64,000 nucleotides of DNA from an uncultured Pelagibacteraceae bacterium. GTDB lineage: Bacteria; Pseudomonadota; Alphaproteobacteria; Pelagibacterales; Pelagibacteraceae. The DNA is taken from assembly GCA_902596745.1 (NCBI GenBank), contig CACJUZ010000001.1:62001-126000 (forward strand), in the 5' to 3' direction. The notes under the pieces were generated by a model. The model saw only the letters and a program-made list of their open reading frames with translations, ran no database searches and was not told where the DNA came from. The translations under genes and the position numbers were made by a program. Position 1 is the first letter of the stretch. Every line of letters starts with the position of its first letter. Shown here piece after piece: positions 54,064 through 62,443 of the stretch.

Positions 54064-54645
54064 ATGAAAAAACTTTTAGCGATCATCATTTTAAGCTTAT
54101 GCTTCATAACCCCATCCAAGGCGGATGATATAAGGGACTTTCAGATTAGTGGGATCAGCTTAGGTGATAGTTTGCTAAGTTTTTTTAGCAAAGAATTTAT
54201 TCAACAAACTCTTAAAGATAAAACAAAATCTTATTACTATAAGGACAAAAAATATGCCGATCTTATTTTATCTACTTTAAAAAAAGAGGAACCATATGAT
54301 TTTTTACAAATAACAATTAAACCGAGTGAAAAACTTTTTTATGTTCATAGTATTGCTGGTCAGATAAATTTCCAAGACAATATGCTTAAATGTCAAAAAG
54401 AAAAAGAAATTATTGTTTCAGACATAAAAAATTTATTTCCAAAAAAAAATTTTGAAACTTTTTTTAAACCGCATGCAATAGATAAGTCTGGTAAGTCAAA
54501 AGTAGATCAATCAAATTTATTATTAGCTAATGGAATTATACAAGTTGAATGTTATGATTGGTCAAAAAAATTTCCATATTCAGACAAACTAATAGTTTCA
54601 ATAAAAAACCTTAAGTTTAGAGATTTTCTTATGAACGCATATTGA
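54064..54645 (+). CDS. Exported small protein, island paralogue family, member C
   Basis: A 193-residue family member. The signal peptide ends at PSKA and the mature part starts DDIRDFQISGISLGDSLL. Cysteines lie in LKCQKEKEI and VECYDWSKK, with the AIDKSGKS segment between. Its first 80 coding bases match member E at all but one position, although the DNA upstream of the ATG is a different module (R1 here, R2 in E). The mature domain is then strongly diverged. Function unknown. Confidence 0.8.
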   Translation: MKKLLAIIILSLCFITPSKADDIRDFQISGISLGDSLLSFFSKEFIQQTLKDKTKSYYYKDKKYADLILSTLKKEEPYDFLQITIKPSEKLFYVHSIAGQINFQDNMLKCQKEKEIIVSDIKNLFPKKNFETFFKPHAIDKSGKSKVDQSNLLLANGIIQVECYDWSKKFPYSDKLIVSIKNLKFRDFLMNAY

Positions 54646-54657
54646 ATCAAAATGATG

Positions 54658-54683
54658 GAAGGGGCGTTCTGTTGCCAGGTGCC
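54658..54683 (+). repeat. R3 repeat, copy 1
   Basis: A GC-rich element of about 25 bases, running from AAGGGGCGTTCTG to GCCAGGTGCC, identical at 55303-55327 and 63819-63843. It can fold as GGGC / CTG-TTGC-CAG / GCCC. This copy lies between the 3' ends of members C and D. Confidence 0.8.
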
Positions 54684-54715
54684 CATATCTTATAAAATTA
54701 TTCAACATTCTCATA

Positions 54716-55294
54716 CTAACGATATGCTTCATTGTTTGCGAATTTACGAAATTCATTTGATTCTATTCCCACCATTAGTTTATCACCAATATTTTTTTCT
54801 ATTTTTTTACTCCAATCCATACAATCTATCGTAGCATTGCCACCATCTTTTAATTTAAAAGTTGTATGCCATACCAAACTTTTTCCTGATTTATCGTAAG
54901 CATGTTTTTCTTTTTCATATCTTTTTATTGATGCTGATGGGAAAACTTTAGAAATTTCTTTTTCAATTTCTTTCCTTTTAATTAAACAATCATCAATATT
55001 ATTCACATAAAAAATTCTACCAGCTATATAATGAATAGTATATTTATCATCATTGCTCTTATAGACAAGTTGAACATCATCATAGTTGGAACTTTTCTTT
55101 TCTTTTAAAACTATACCTTTATACTTTCCTTTATAATCAAATTTTTTTATTTTTTTTATTTCTTTTTCTGACATAAAATTTAATAGACTATCTCCAATGC
55201 TCATCCCCTCTATCTGAAAGTCTCTAATATCATCCGCCTGGGATGGTAGCATGAAGCATAAGCTCAGAATTAATATTTGTAGTATTTTTTTCAT
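54716..55294 (-). CDS. Exported small protein, island paralogue family, member D (inverted)
   Basis: A 192-residue family member on the opposite strand from the other copies. The signal peptide ends at PSQA (residue 20); the mature protein starts DDIRDFQIEGMSIGDSLL. Cys103 (DDCLIKRKE) and Cys158 (IDCMDWSKK) are the conserved pair, with DKSGKS at 134-139. Direct R3 copies flank the gene, giving a 644-base unit. Neither R1 nor R2 lies upstream; an R3 copy sits 9 bases before its ATG, so it may be silent or use another promoter. Confidence 0.78.
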   Translation of the reverse strand: MKKILQILILSLCFMLPSQADDIRDFQIEGMSIGDSLLNFMSEKEIKKIKKFDYKGKYKGIVLKEKKSSNYDDVQLVYKSNDDKYTIHYIAGRIFYVNNIDDCLIKRKEIEKEISKVFPSASIKRYEKEKHAYDKSGKSLVWHTTFKLKDGGNATIDCMDWSKKIEKNIGDKLMVGIESNEFRKFANNEAYR

Positions 55295-55302
55295 ATTTTT
55301 TT

Positions 55303-55327
55303 AAGGGGCGTTCTGTTGCCAGGTGCC
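55303..55327 (+). repeat. R3 repeat, copy 2
   Basis: Same 25 bases as 54659-54683. It lies between the divergent starts of members D (9 bases away) and E (118 bases away). Here the stem can extend, since GCCC follows in full. The bases that follow (TTATACGA region) loosely resemble those after copy 3, so the repeated unit may be longer than 25 bases. Confidence 0.8.
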
Positions 55328-55395
55328 CTGAACCTCATTTCGTTAGTCCTTGTTATACGATAATTATTTTACAACCTAAACCCTTTATTTTTTTA

Positions 55396-55445
55396 GCCAG
55401 TGTGACCGTATTGAGTCCGCCAGTGAGTCCAGATATGATGCGTCC
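55396..55445 (+). repeat. R2 repeat, copy 1: alternative promoter module
   Basis: Element shared with 63901-63950. It carries several GTCC units spaced about 11-15 bases apart. A -35 TTGAGT (55411-55416) and a -10 TATGAT (55434-55439) are 17 bases apart, and the ATG follows 6 bases after the -10. It is unrelated in sequence to R1 but has the same promoter-to-ATG geometry. Confidence 0.75.
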
Positions 55446-56012
55446 ATGAAAAAACTTTTAGCGATCATCATTTTAAGCTTATGCTTCATAACCCCATCCC
55501 AGGCGGATGATATAAGGGACTTTCAAATAGATGGTATAAGTATAGGAGATAGTTTGTTAGATTATTTTGATAAAAAAAAGATTAGTTCAAGAAAAAAAAC
55601 TTTTTATAATGATGATAATTTTTATAAAATAAATTTTAACAGTAACAAGAGCGTCTATAAATTAATCAACTTTCATTTAAAAAAAAATGATAATAAATTC
55701 ATAGTATATTCCATGGGAGGAAGAAATATCATAGAATTTAATAAATGTTTAGAAGAAAAAAAACTTGCTATAAAAGAAGTTAAAGATGTTTTAGGAGTAC
55801 AAAGTCAAAATGATTATATAAGTGATTATAGAAAACAATACGGCAAGAGCTTTGCTAACGTAACTGATCTAAAAATTGAGAATGGTTCTGTAAGAATTTA
55901 TTGTGATAATTGGACCGATAAATATGAGAAAGAGAATAAATGGAAAGATAGTTTCAATATTTCTATTTCTTCTCAAGAATTTTTAGATTGGCTTAATACT
56001 AAAGCTTATTAA
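55446..56012 (+). CDS. Exported small protein, island paralogue family, member E
   Basis: A 188-residue family member; signal peptide ends PSQA and the mature part starts DDIRDFQIDGISIGDSLL. Cysteines are in NKCLEEKKL and IYCDNWTDK, with YGKSF standing in for the DKSGKS segment. The 5' coding DNA is almost identical to member C and to the visible start of member G, while the rest diverges. It is driven by an R2 module. It ends 12 bases before the convergent lipoprotein gene. Confidence 0.8.
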   Translation: MKKLLAIIILSLCFITPSQADDIRDFQIDGISIGDSLLDYFDKKKISSRKKTFYNDDNFYKINFNSNKSVYKLINFHLKKNDNKFIVYSMGGRNIIEFNKCLEEKKLAIKEVKDVLGVQSQNDYISDYRKQYGKSFANVTDLKIENGSVRIYCDNWTDKYEKENKWKDSFNISISSQEFLDWLNTKAY

Positions 56013-56024
56013 ATAAATTAAATT

Positions 56025-56993
56025 TTATGGGCTATATGTGTTTGCAGCATCAACTAATTCTTTATAAGCTTCTGTATTTTTTAAAGCAGCAAGTTTAGTA
56101 GTTACGTTTGTGCCTTTATTAATCTCTTCAAGATAATTTTTGTAAGTTAAAGAAATTGGGTATTCTACTAGAATATAAGTCCTATATCCTCCATTAGCTC
56201 TAGGAGCCATTTTAGTTTTCACTACTTTATAACCAGAAATTGAAACATTTTTAATTACAATATTCGCAGCCCTTTCGATGTTTGTCTTTAAAGTTAAATC
56301 TTCTCCAATACCAGCTTCTTTAATCATTTGTTTATTTTTAGAATCTAATCTATTTTGCATTTTCTTGGCTAAAGCTAAAAGAGCTGCATTAACTGCTTTA
56401 TCCTCTGAAAATTGTAAATCGCTTGAAACTGCTGTTCCTCTAGCATACATTATCAATTCAGTGCCAACGGGCATTTCTTGATACCAGTCTGGTATCGCTT
56501 CTCTTATCTTTTTCTCTTCCTCTTCTTTTTGCTTTTTAGATTCTTCAAATTGTTTTTTTAAAGCAACTAAATATTTATCTTCATTTTCAACTTCAAACTC
56601 TAACAATGGTGTTTCACCTAAAATTATTATTTCACTTTTATATTTTTGAATAGCATTTTTACGGTTCTCTTCTTTTTTTTCTTTTTCAAGTTTTGCTTTT
56701 TGATCTTTTTGTTCCTGTTCTTTAGCAGCCTTATCTTTTTCTTTATCTGATTTTAAGTCAGATAATTGTTTTTTTAGCGCTACAATATACTTGTCTTTAT
56801 TTAACTTGCCTTGGTATTTAGCTTGATCTTCAGTTATTGGTGTAGCACCTAATTCTTCTATTTGATTTTGTATTTGAACTATCAGGTCATCCCTAACTTC
56901 TTTTTTCGGGTTGATAGCTCCAGGTTGAGGACACCCAGTAAGCAATGGAGCAATTATTGCTAGAGTAATAAAAATTTTTAATTTTTTAAACAT
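56025..56993 (-). CDS. Lipoprotein with coiled coil and LPP20-like domain
   Basis: A 322-residue lipoprotein: the lipobox is LLTGC (Cys20). Two copies of a helical unit follow (LGATPITEDQAKYQGKLNKD near 33-50 and LGETPLLEFEVENEDKYLVA near 127-146), each ending in a YxVALKKQ motif and separated by a charged coiled coil. From about residue 165 (IPDWYQEMP) the C-terminal domain resembles LPP20/FlgP-type lipoproteins. It is the last gene of the - strand arm and sits directly after the DUF4384-like gene. Likely outer-membrane anchored. Confidence 0.7.
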   Translation of the reverse strand: MFKKLKIFITLAIIAPLLTGCPQPGAINPKKEVRDDLIVQIQNQIEELGATPITEDQAKYQGKLNKDKYIVALKKQLSDLKSDKEKDKAAKEQEQKDQKAKLEKEKKEENRKNAIQKYKSEIIILGETPLLEFEVENEDKYLVALKKQFEESKKQKEEEEKKIREAIPDWYQEMPVGTELIMYARGTAVSSDLQFSEDKAVNAALLALAKKMQNRLDSKNKQMIKEAGIGEDLTLKTNIERAANIVIKNVSISGYKVVKTKMAPRANGGYRTYILVEYPISLTYKNYLEEINKGTNVTTKLAALKNTEAYKELVDAANTYSP

Positions 56994-57808
56994 TATTTAA
57001 TAATAGTATATGTTTTTTGCTCTTTTCTAACAATGTTATTTTTTCCTATTTCTATTAACCTTTTATTTAAATCTTCCATAGAAAAATAACTATTTAACAA
57101 TTTAATATTTTTTTTCGAGGCTATAAAAATTAAATGCTCATCAACTCTTTCCATCTTAACTTCTTTAGGAAACTCAACTATATAATCAATTTTTAAACTT
57201 GAATTCTTCGGTACAGTAGGTAGTAAAAAATTGATATTTTTAAAAAAATTTGTTTTTTCAACTTCATTAGGAAATAATTTAATAATTTGCTCATTATTTC
57301 TATAAGGGAAAAATTGAAAGACATTAAGATACAGGGGTTCGCTGACCACAAATTTAAGCTTTAATTTGTCACCATTTCTAAAATTCATTTCATTTAGTTT
57401 GACTTGAAATTCAAAATTTTTATCTTCCTTAAACGCAGATTGAACCTCTGCTTTAATAGTTATTTTACAATAATATACTTTAGGATCTATTGTTTCATCC
57501 AGTCCTTCTTCTTTATTTAAAATTTTAACTTGAGTTATTTCACCATTTAATGAAAGTATAGAAGTTTGATTATCTTCGCATCTATCTTGTCCATCTGTTC
57601 CTTTACAAACTTGTGTTTCCTCTAAAGAAACTTTTAATCCCAAAGCTTCCTTAACTGCTTTTTCTTTAGCTCTTTTTTCAGCAAGCTTGCAAGCTCTTTT
57701 TTGAGAAATATCTCCAATGTGTTTGAATACTCCCTCAGTTGTAATTATTTCCGCACTACTTTGTGAAAAAAAAAATAAAAAAAAGAAAATTTTAAAAAAT
57801 ATTTTCAT
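56993..57808 (-). CDS. Periplasmic FlgT/LPP20-like plus DUF4384-like protein
   Basis: A 271-residue exported protein with signal peptide (residues 1-19, SSAEIIT). The first half has ACKLAEKRAKEKAVKEALG and a Cys pair in VCKGTDGQDRCED, like FlgT/LPP20 N-terminal domains. The second half (GDKLKLKFVVSEPLYLNVFQFFP) resembles DUF4384, a domain often found next to or fused with caspase-like proteases, which fits the caspase gene in the opposite arm. It shares a base with the lipoprotein gene and with the protease gene. Domain calls are by pattern only. Confidence 0.65.
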   Translation of the reverse strand: MKIFFKIFFFLFFFSQSSAEIITTEGVFKHIGDISQKRACKLAEKRAKEKAVKEALGLKVSLEETQVCKGTDGQDRCEDNQTSILSLNGEITQVKILNKEEGLDETIDPKVYYCKITIKAEVQSAFKEDKNFEFQVKLNEMNFRNGDKLKLKFVVSEPLYLNVFQFFPYRNNEQIIKLFPNEVEKTNFFKNINFLLPTVPKNSSLKIDYIVEFPKEVKMERVDEHLIFIASKKNIKLLNSYFSMEDLNKRLIEIGKNNIVRKEQKTYTIIK

Positions 57809-59349
57809 TAATTTTTAATTTTACTTTTAGGATCTGCCTCTACAGCAATAAAAACTACCATAGGAAGCATTTTTTCATAAATTTTTGATTTATTATACTT
57901 AATATTTCTAACTGGAATAGTTTTTTTGTATTTAAATACCTCTTTTAACATATTGCTTTTTATACCAATGCCCATTGATGTTGGAATATTACCTGTTTCC
58001 TCCATTATCTTTTTTTTATCTAATGTTGCCACACTAATTCCTACCAAGTTACCATCAAGATTAAAAATTGGTCCACCACTGTTGCCTGAATTAATGTCTG
58101 TGGTTGTTAAAAATATTCCCAGATTATCTGGATATACTTTGCTTATAATACCTTGAGTAATTACTGGTAAATCATTTCCAAAATAACCTGTCATAGGGTA
58201 GCCAATACTTATTACGTCCTGACCAACAACAGGATCTTCAAAATTTTTAGGTTTTAAATATTTTTTAAATGGCTTTTTCATTTTTAAAATTGCTAAATCA
58301 TAACTTTTTGATTGAGCAACAACTTTAGCAGGAGAAATTTTTCCAAGGCCATTTCTTACAGCAATTTTATTAGCACCTTGTATCACATGACTATTAGTAA
58401 TAACATATTTTCCATTTTGCACAATAAAACCACTTCCTGTAAAATTGTATGCAAAATCAAATTTTTCAAATTGAGTTTCTTTTTTTCTTCTGTCATATTT
58501 TTCAACTTCTTCTTTTTGAATTTCTTCTTCATCTTTACGTTTAATTTTTTTTACCTTCTTCTTTTTAAAAAATTCTGGATCGATTGATAATATCCATTCT
58601 TTAGTCTCTTTAAGTTTATTTTTATTTTTATTAAATTCATGATATTTATAAACCTTAGATTTTAACTCTAAAGCTTTATCCTTATTTCCTTCGATCCAAT
58701 ATAGATTTCCTAATTCATCCATAACTCTAATACTAGTTGGAAATCTTTTTAAAAATTTATCCAAAATATCTATAGATTTTTTATTATTTTCGAATGTTGA
58801 ATAATATCCAGCTATAGCCAAATTTACCTCTGAATTATTTTTATAACTAATGTATAATTTTTCTAATAGTTCTATAGCTTCACCTTTTTGACCATTTCTT
58901 GTAAGCGCAATAGCTAAAACTATTTTATTTTTTAATGCATCTCCATCAAGATTAATTGACCTTTTTGCATGGTTTATTGCTTTATCAAGATTGCCTTTTC
59001 TTAAGTAAGCTTCTGACAAGCCTAGCTCGGACAAGCTTTCAACTTTATTATCTGATGTCATAAAAGCTTTTTCGTAATATTCAATAGCTTTGAGTGGCTT
59101 ATTAATTTTCAAGTATATATCACCAAAAAGTAAATCGACCTTTTCCTGTTCGCTCTCATTTCCAATTTTCAACTCACCTAATAATTGCAAAGCTTCTTTT
59201 ATTTCGTCTCTGTTTATTTCGGCCCTTATTTCTCTGATCTTTTGATCAAATTCTTTAGCTAAAACTGAAAAACTTAAATTCAAAAAGATGAAAAAATTGA
59301 TTAAAATGAACGTTATAATTTTTTTGATTTTATAATTGATTTGATACAT
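57808..59349 (-). CDS. Exported TPR protein with trypsin-like (S1C) protease domain
   Basis: About 513 residues from the ATG at 59349; the frame is open to 59388, but the later start gives a proper signal peptide ending VLA-KEF. TPR-like helical pairs fill the N-terminal 230 residues (KAIEYYEKAF, KAINHAKRSI). A charged linker leads to a DegP-like protease: GSGFIVQNGKYVITNSHVI with the His, SYDLAILKM with the Asp and DINSGNSGGPIF with the Ser. All three catalytic residues are kept. No PDZ domain is seen. First gene of the - strand arm. Confidence 0.82.
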   Translation of the reverse strand: MYQINYKIKKIITFILINFFIFLNLSFSVLAKEFDQKIREIRAEINRDEIKEALQLLGELKIGNESEQEKVDLLFGDIYLKINKPLKAIEYYEKAFMTSDNKVESLSELGLSEAYLRKGNLDKAINHAKRSINLDGDALKNKIVLAIALTRNGQKGEAIELLEKLYISYKNNSEVNLAIAGYYSTFENNKKSIDILDKFLKRFPTSIRVMDELGNLYWIEGNKDKALELKSKVYKYHEFNKNKNKLKETKEWILSIDPEFFKKKKVKKIKRKDEEEIQKEEVEKYDRRKKETQFEKFDFAYNFTGSGFIVQNGKYVITNSHVIQGANKIAVRNGLGKISPAKVVAQSKSYDLAILKMKKPFKKYLKPKNFEDPVVGQDVISIGYPMTGYFGNDLPVITQGIISKVYPDNLGIFLTTTDINSGNSGGPIFNLDGNLVGISVATLDKKKIMEETGNIPTSMGIGIKSNMLKEVFKYKKTIPVRNIKYNKSKIYEKMLPMVVFIAVEADPKSKIKN

Positions 59350-59462
59350 TTTATAACTATGAGTTTTAAAAATAAATATTTTAACCATATAATTTTTATA
59401 GAAAAGATTCCAATATTTCTTAGCCTTTAAAATATGAGATTTTTGGAAAAAAATTAAATATT

Positions 59463-59996
59463 ATGAAAAAAAAACTTTATTATTTATCTATCTTAATGAT
59501 GCTTTCAGGCTGTTTTGCCTCAAACGTAAAATTGATTGAAAATAATAAAATATACCCCGGTATGAGCAAAATACAAATTAACTCGGTGTTTGCTTATCAA
59601 TCAATTTTGGAAAATCCATTACTACCACTGTCTTATAAAGAATATTTTCAGAAGGAGAACAAGGAAATTTTATCTGATGATAATGATAGAAACGTTTATT
59701 ATGTTTTTAGAAATGTTTATAAACCCGTATCTTGTAACTGGCTGTACTGTAACTTTGGAGATGGTGTTTTAGAATCGACTTTTTATAGTTATAATGCGGC
59801 TGTAAATTTTATAAAAAAAACAGAGAAAAAAAAATATATACAAAAAAAAACTGTTAAAATTGAGCAAAATGGAAAAGTACAAGAGATTTCTTCAAACCAA
59901 GACCTTGAAGGTCTAAAAAAAATATCTAAAGATTATAAAGATGGAAAAATTACTGAACAAGAATTTGAGCAAAAAAAAGCTGAGATATTAAAATGA
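59463..59996 (+). CDS. Lipoprotein with C-terminal SHOCT-like hairpin
   Basis: A 177-residue lipoprotein with lipobox MLSGC (Cys17). The central part (NNKIYPGMSKIQINSVFAYQ) resembles small outer-membrane lipoproteins with a KxGMxxxxV motif, and contains WLYCNFGDG. The C-terminus is a SHOCT-like helical hairpin (LKKISKDYKDGKITEQEFEQ), a motif usually found at protein ends and linked to oligomerisation. It is divergent from the protease gene with a promoter-sized gap and overlaps the caspase-like gene by 4 nt. Confidence 0.7.
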   Translation: MKKKLYYLSILMMLSGCFASNVKLIENNKIYPGMSKIQINSVFAYQSILENPLLPLSYKEYFQKENKEILSDDNDRNVYYVFRNVYKPVSCNWLYCNFGDGVLESTFYSYNAAVNFIKKTEKKKYIQKKTVKIEQNGKVQEISSNQDLEGLKKISKDYKDGKITEQEFEQKKAEILK

Positions 59997-62443
59997 AAAA
60001 AACCCTTTTAATTATAAACTTTATTTTTATTTCCTCATTATTTTCTTTTACAAACTCTTATGCTTACATAACAAAAAAATCAGGTGATATACTTTGTGTT
60101 TCAAAAAGCTTCAATGCGAATTACAGACTCTCTAAATGGAAATGTACTGATGATGAAAGAGAAATTCCTAAAGGAACTGCTGAATATAACGAGGGGTTAG
60201 AATTTTTAAAAATAAGTGATTTAGTTGTTGGTAATAACAGTAAGGCTCCAGCTGTTTTAAAAAATAACAGTTTACAAAAAAAATTAGTTAACAAAAGTAA
60301 TTATAACAGTCAAAAAATAATTGTTTACCCAAAATTTTGCGAGGCAAAAAAAGGATGGAAATATATATCGATGACTGTGAGAGAAAAATGCTACGATAAC
60401 TATAAAGATATAACTTCAATAAAATTAAATACTATGCACTCATCAGATATTTATTGTTTGAAGCCTAACACTGGAGTTTTATATAAACCTTACTCTCGTA
60501 ATTTTGAAACTTGTGAAAATACCATGGGTGTCAAATTGGAAAATGATGGAAAAAATTGGTATTACAATAGTAATTCAAATTTTCCTGTTAGATATGTTAG
60601 TACATCAAAATATATAACAAAAAAGAAATCAAATAATACTAAAGCTATTGAAGAAATTGAAGATTTATATGCTAATGGTTTTTTAAGTAAAAAAGAATGT
60701 GTTAGAGCAAAAGTTAAAATTTTAAAACTACCAAACACATCATCAAGTTTATGTGACAATGTTAAAGTAAAGGTGGTTCATAAAGATGATAAACCTGTGA
60801 CACAAAACAATTACATTACTAAAAAAGAGAAAGAAAAAAGAAAGTCTTATATTAAGAAAAAAAGTAAAGAAGTTGAAAAGAAGCAAAACATTAAAAAAAA
60901 GTTTTATTCATCTTTAAAAGATTTACCTAGTGGTTCCGCTTACTTTTTTGCAATAGATAAAAAAAACAATCAAACCATGATCGGTTATGTTAATCCAGAT
61001 CCAAAATCAAAAATGATTAAATTAAATAACAGATCGTTTAGAAAAGAAAATTTAGGTTATCTTTATAAAAAAGGTGGAATGATTTGTGACGTGTTGTCTG
61101 TTCTGGAAAATTCAAGATCAGGTAGAATTTATTCAGGCACAATCGACGTTAATTGCCCTAATGGATTTTATATTGGAAACTGGGTGCAAAATGGTAATAG
61201 GGGTAGCGGTAATGCGATCGATGAAAGGGGCAATGAAATAAACTACTGGTTTTTTATTAATAGAAACGATGCTATTGCGAAACTTAGAGAAGAACAGCAA
61301 GAAACAAGAATTGTAAAAAAACCTAAACAAATGCAAAAACAAAATATTTTTGAGCCAAAAAAATCTGTAATTGATAAAGAAGCTCCAAAAATCAAAACAA
61401 AATTAAAAATTATCTCAAAAACTCCTAATTTTGTAATTGAAGGAGTAATTGAAGATAACAAAAAACATAAAAAAGGACCTTTCTTAGAAATTGCAGATGA
61501 AAATGTTGAATTTAATAAGGCAACAGGAAAATTTTCAAAAAAACTTTATAGTCCATTTTCCACTGAGATTACCTTAGCTGCAACCGATATTTTTGGAAAT
61601 AGAGAAGAAATCGTCGTGCAAGTAGTGATAAAAGAAACTAAAACTCAATTAGCTGAAAAGTTAGAACCATTAAATCCTTCAAAAGTTAGAAGTAATGTTA
61701 ATCCAAATACCGTTGCTGTAGTGATTGGTATAGAAAAATACGAGAAAGTTGTTAGCTCACCTTATTCTAATTTAGATGCTAAATATTTTTCTCAATATGC
61801 AAAGAAAATAGCTAAATCAAATAATATTATTACATTAGTGGATGAGAAAGCTACTCGTAATGAGAGTATTGCTGCATTGGTTAAACACTTAAAATCAAAA
61901 GTTAAGAAGGGTGAAACAGATGTTTACATATTTTTCTCTGGCCATGGTTTAGCGGCAAATGAAAAAGACCTTTATCTTATGGCTAAAGACAGTGACTCAG
62001 ACCTGTTAGAGTATACTGCTTTAAATAGAAAAGAAATTATTAAACTAGTAGCTGGTTTTAAACCAAAATCAGTAACAATGTTTTTAGACACTTGTTACAG
62101 TGGAGTTTCAAGAAAAGGCGAACAATTAGTTGCTTCTGCAAGACCAATAAGAGTTAAAGTTACTGAAGATTTAGATATTCCAAATAATTTTAATATCTTC
62201 TCAGCCTCACAAGCATCTCAAATTTCCTCAAGCATGGACAAAGCCAAGCAAGGTATTTTCAGCTATTACTTGATGAAAGGTTTAGAGGGAAATGCTGACA
62301 ATAATAGAGACCGATATATTACAAATCAAGAAATGTTTGCTTATCTAAAGGAAAATGTAAGCCAAAAGGCATTAGAAATTTATAGTAGAGATCAATTTCC
62401 TGGTTTTACCGGGTCGCCAGAAAAAATCTTATGGAAATATTAA
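59993..62443 (+). CDS. Exported caspase-like (C14) protease with SHOCT-like and extracytoplasmic domains
   Basis: An 816-residue protein with signal peptide (residues 1-24, TNSYA-YIT). Residues 25-210 are Cys-containing repeats of unknown type. A SHOCT-like hairpin (IEEIEDLYANGFLSKKECVR) lies near residue 220 and a basic linker follows. A beta-rich middle domain covers 300-430. The C-terminal caspase fold starts at VAVVIGIEKYE (about 572), with the catalytic His651 in FSGHG and Cys701 in DTCYSG. Both catalytic residues are present, so it is likely active. Export means it is an envelope protease and not an intracellular death effector. Confidence 0.82.
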   Translation: MKKTLLIINFIFISSLFSFTNSYAYITKKSGDILCVSKSFNANYRLSKWKCTDDEREIPKGTAEYNEGLEFLKISDLVVGNNSKAPAVLKNNSLQKKLVNKSNYNSQKIIVYPKFCEAKKGWKYISMTVREKCYDNYKDITSIKLNTMHSSDIYCLKPNTGVLYKPYSRNFETCENTMGVKLENDGKNWYYNSNSNFPVRYVSTSKYITKKKSNNTKAIEEIEDLYANGFLSKKECVRAKVKILKLPNTSSSLCDNVKVKVVHKDDKPVTQNNYITKKEKEKRKSYIKKKSKEVEKKQNIKKKFYSSLKDLPSGSAYFFAIDKKNNQTMIGYVNPDPKSKMIKLNNRSFRKENLGYLYKKGGMICDVLSVLENSRSGRIYSGTIDVNCPNGFYIGNWVQNGNRGSGNAIDERGNEINYWFFINRNDAIAKLREEQQETRIVKKPKQMQKQNIFEPKKSVIDKEAPKIKTKLKIISKTPNFVIEGVIEDNKKHKKGPFLEIADENVEFNKATGKFSKKLYSPFSTEITLAATDIFGNREEIVVQVVIKETKTQLAEKLEPLNPSKVRSNVNPNTVAVVIGIEKYEKVVSSPYSNLDAKYFSQYAKKIAKSNNIITLVDEKATRNESIAALVKHLKSKVKKGETDVYIFFSGHGLAANEKDLYLMAKDSDSDLLEYTALNRKEIIKLVAGFKPKSVTMFLDTCYSGVSRKGEQLVASARPIRVKVTEDLDIPNNFNIFSASQASQISSSMDKAKQGIFSYYLMKGLEGNADNNRDRYITNQEMFAYLKENVSQKALEIYSRDQFPGFTGSPEKILWKY

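Noticed and set aside
54652-54834. Small + strand reading frame of 60 codons
   Set aside because: It spans R3 and lies antisense to the end of member D; composition is not protein-like and no start signal is seen.
59993-62443. Intracellular caspase effector of an abortive-infection system
   Set aside because: A signal peptide and exported neighbours place it in the periplasm or outer membrane.
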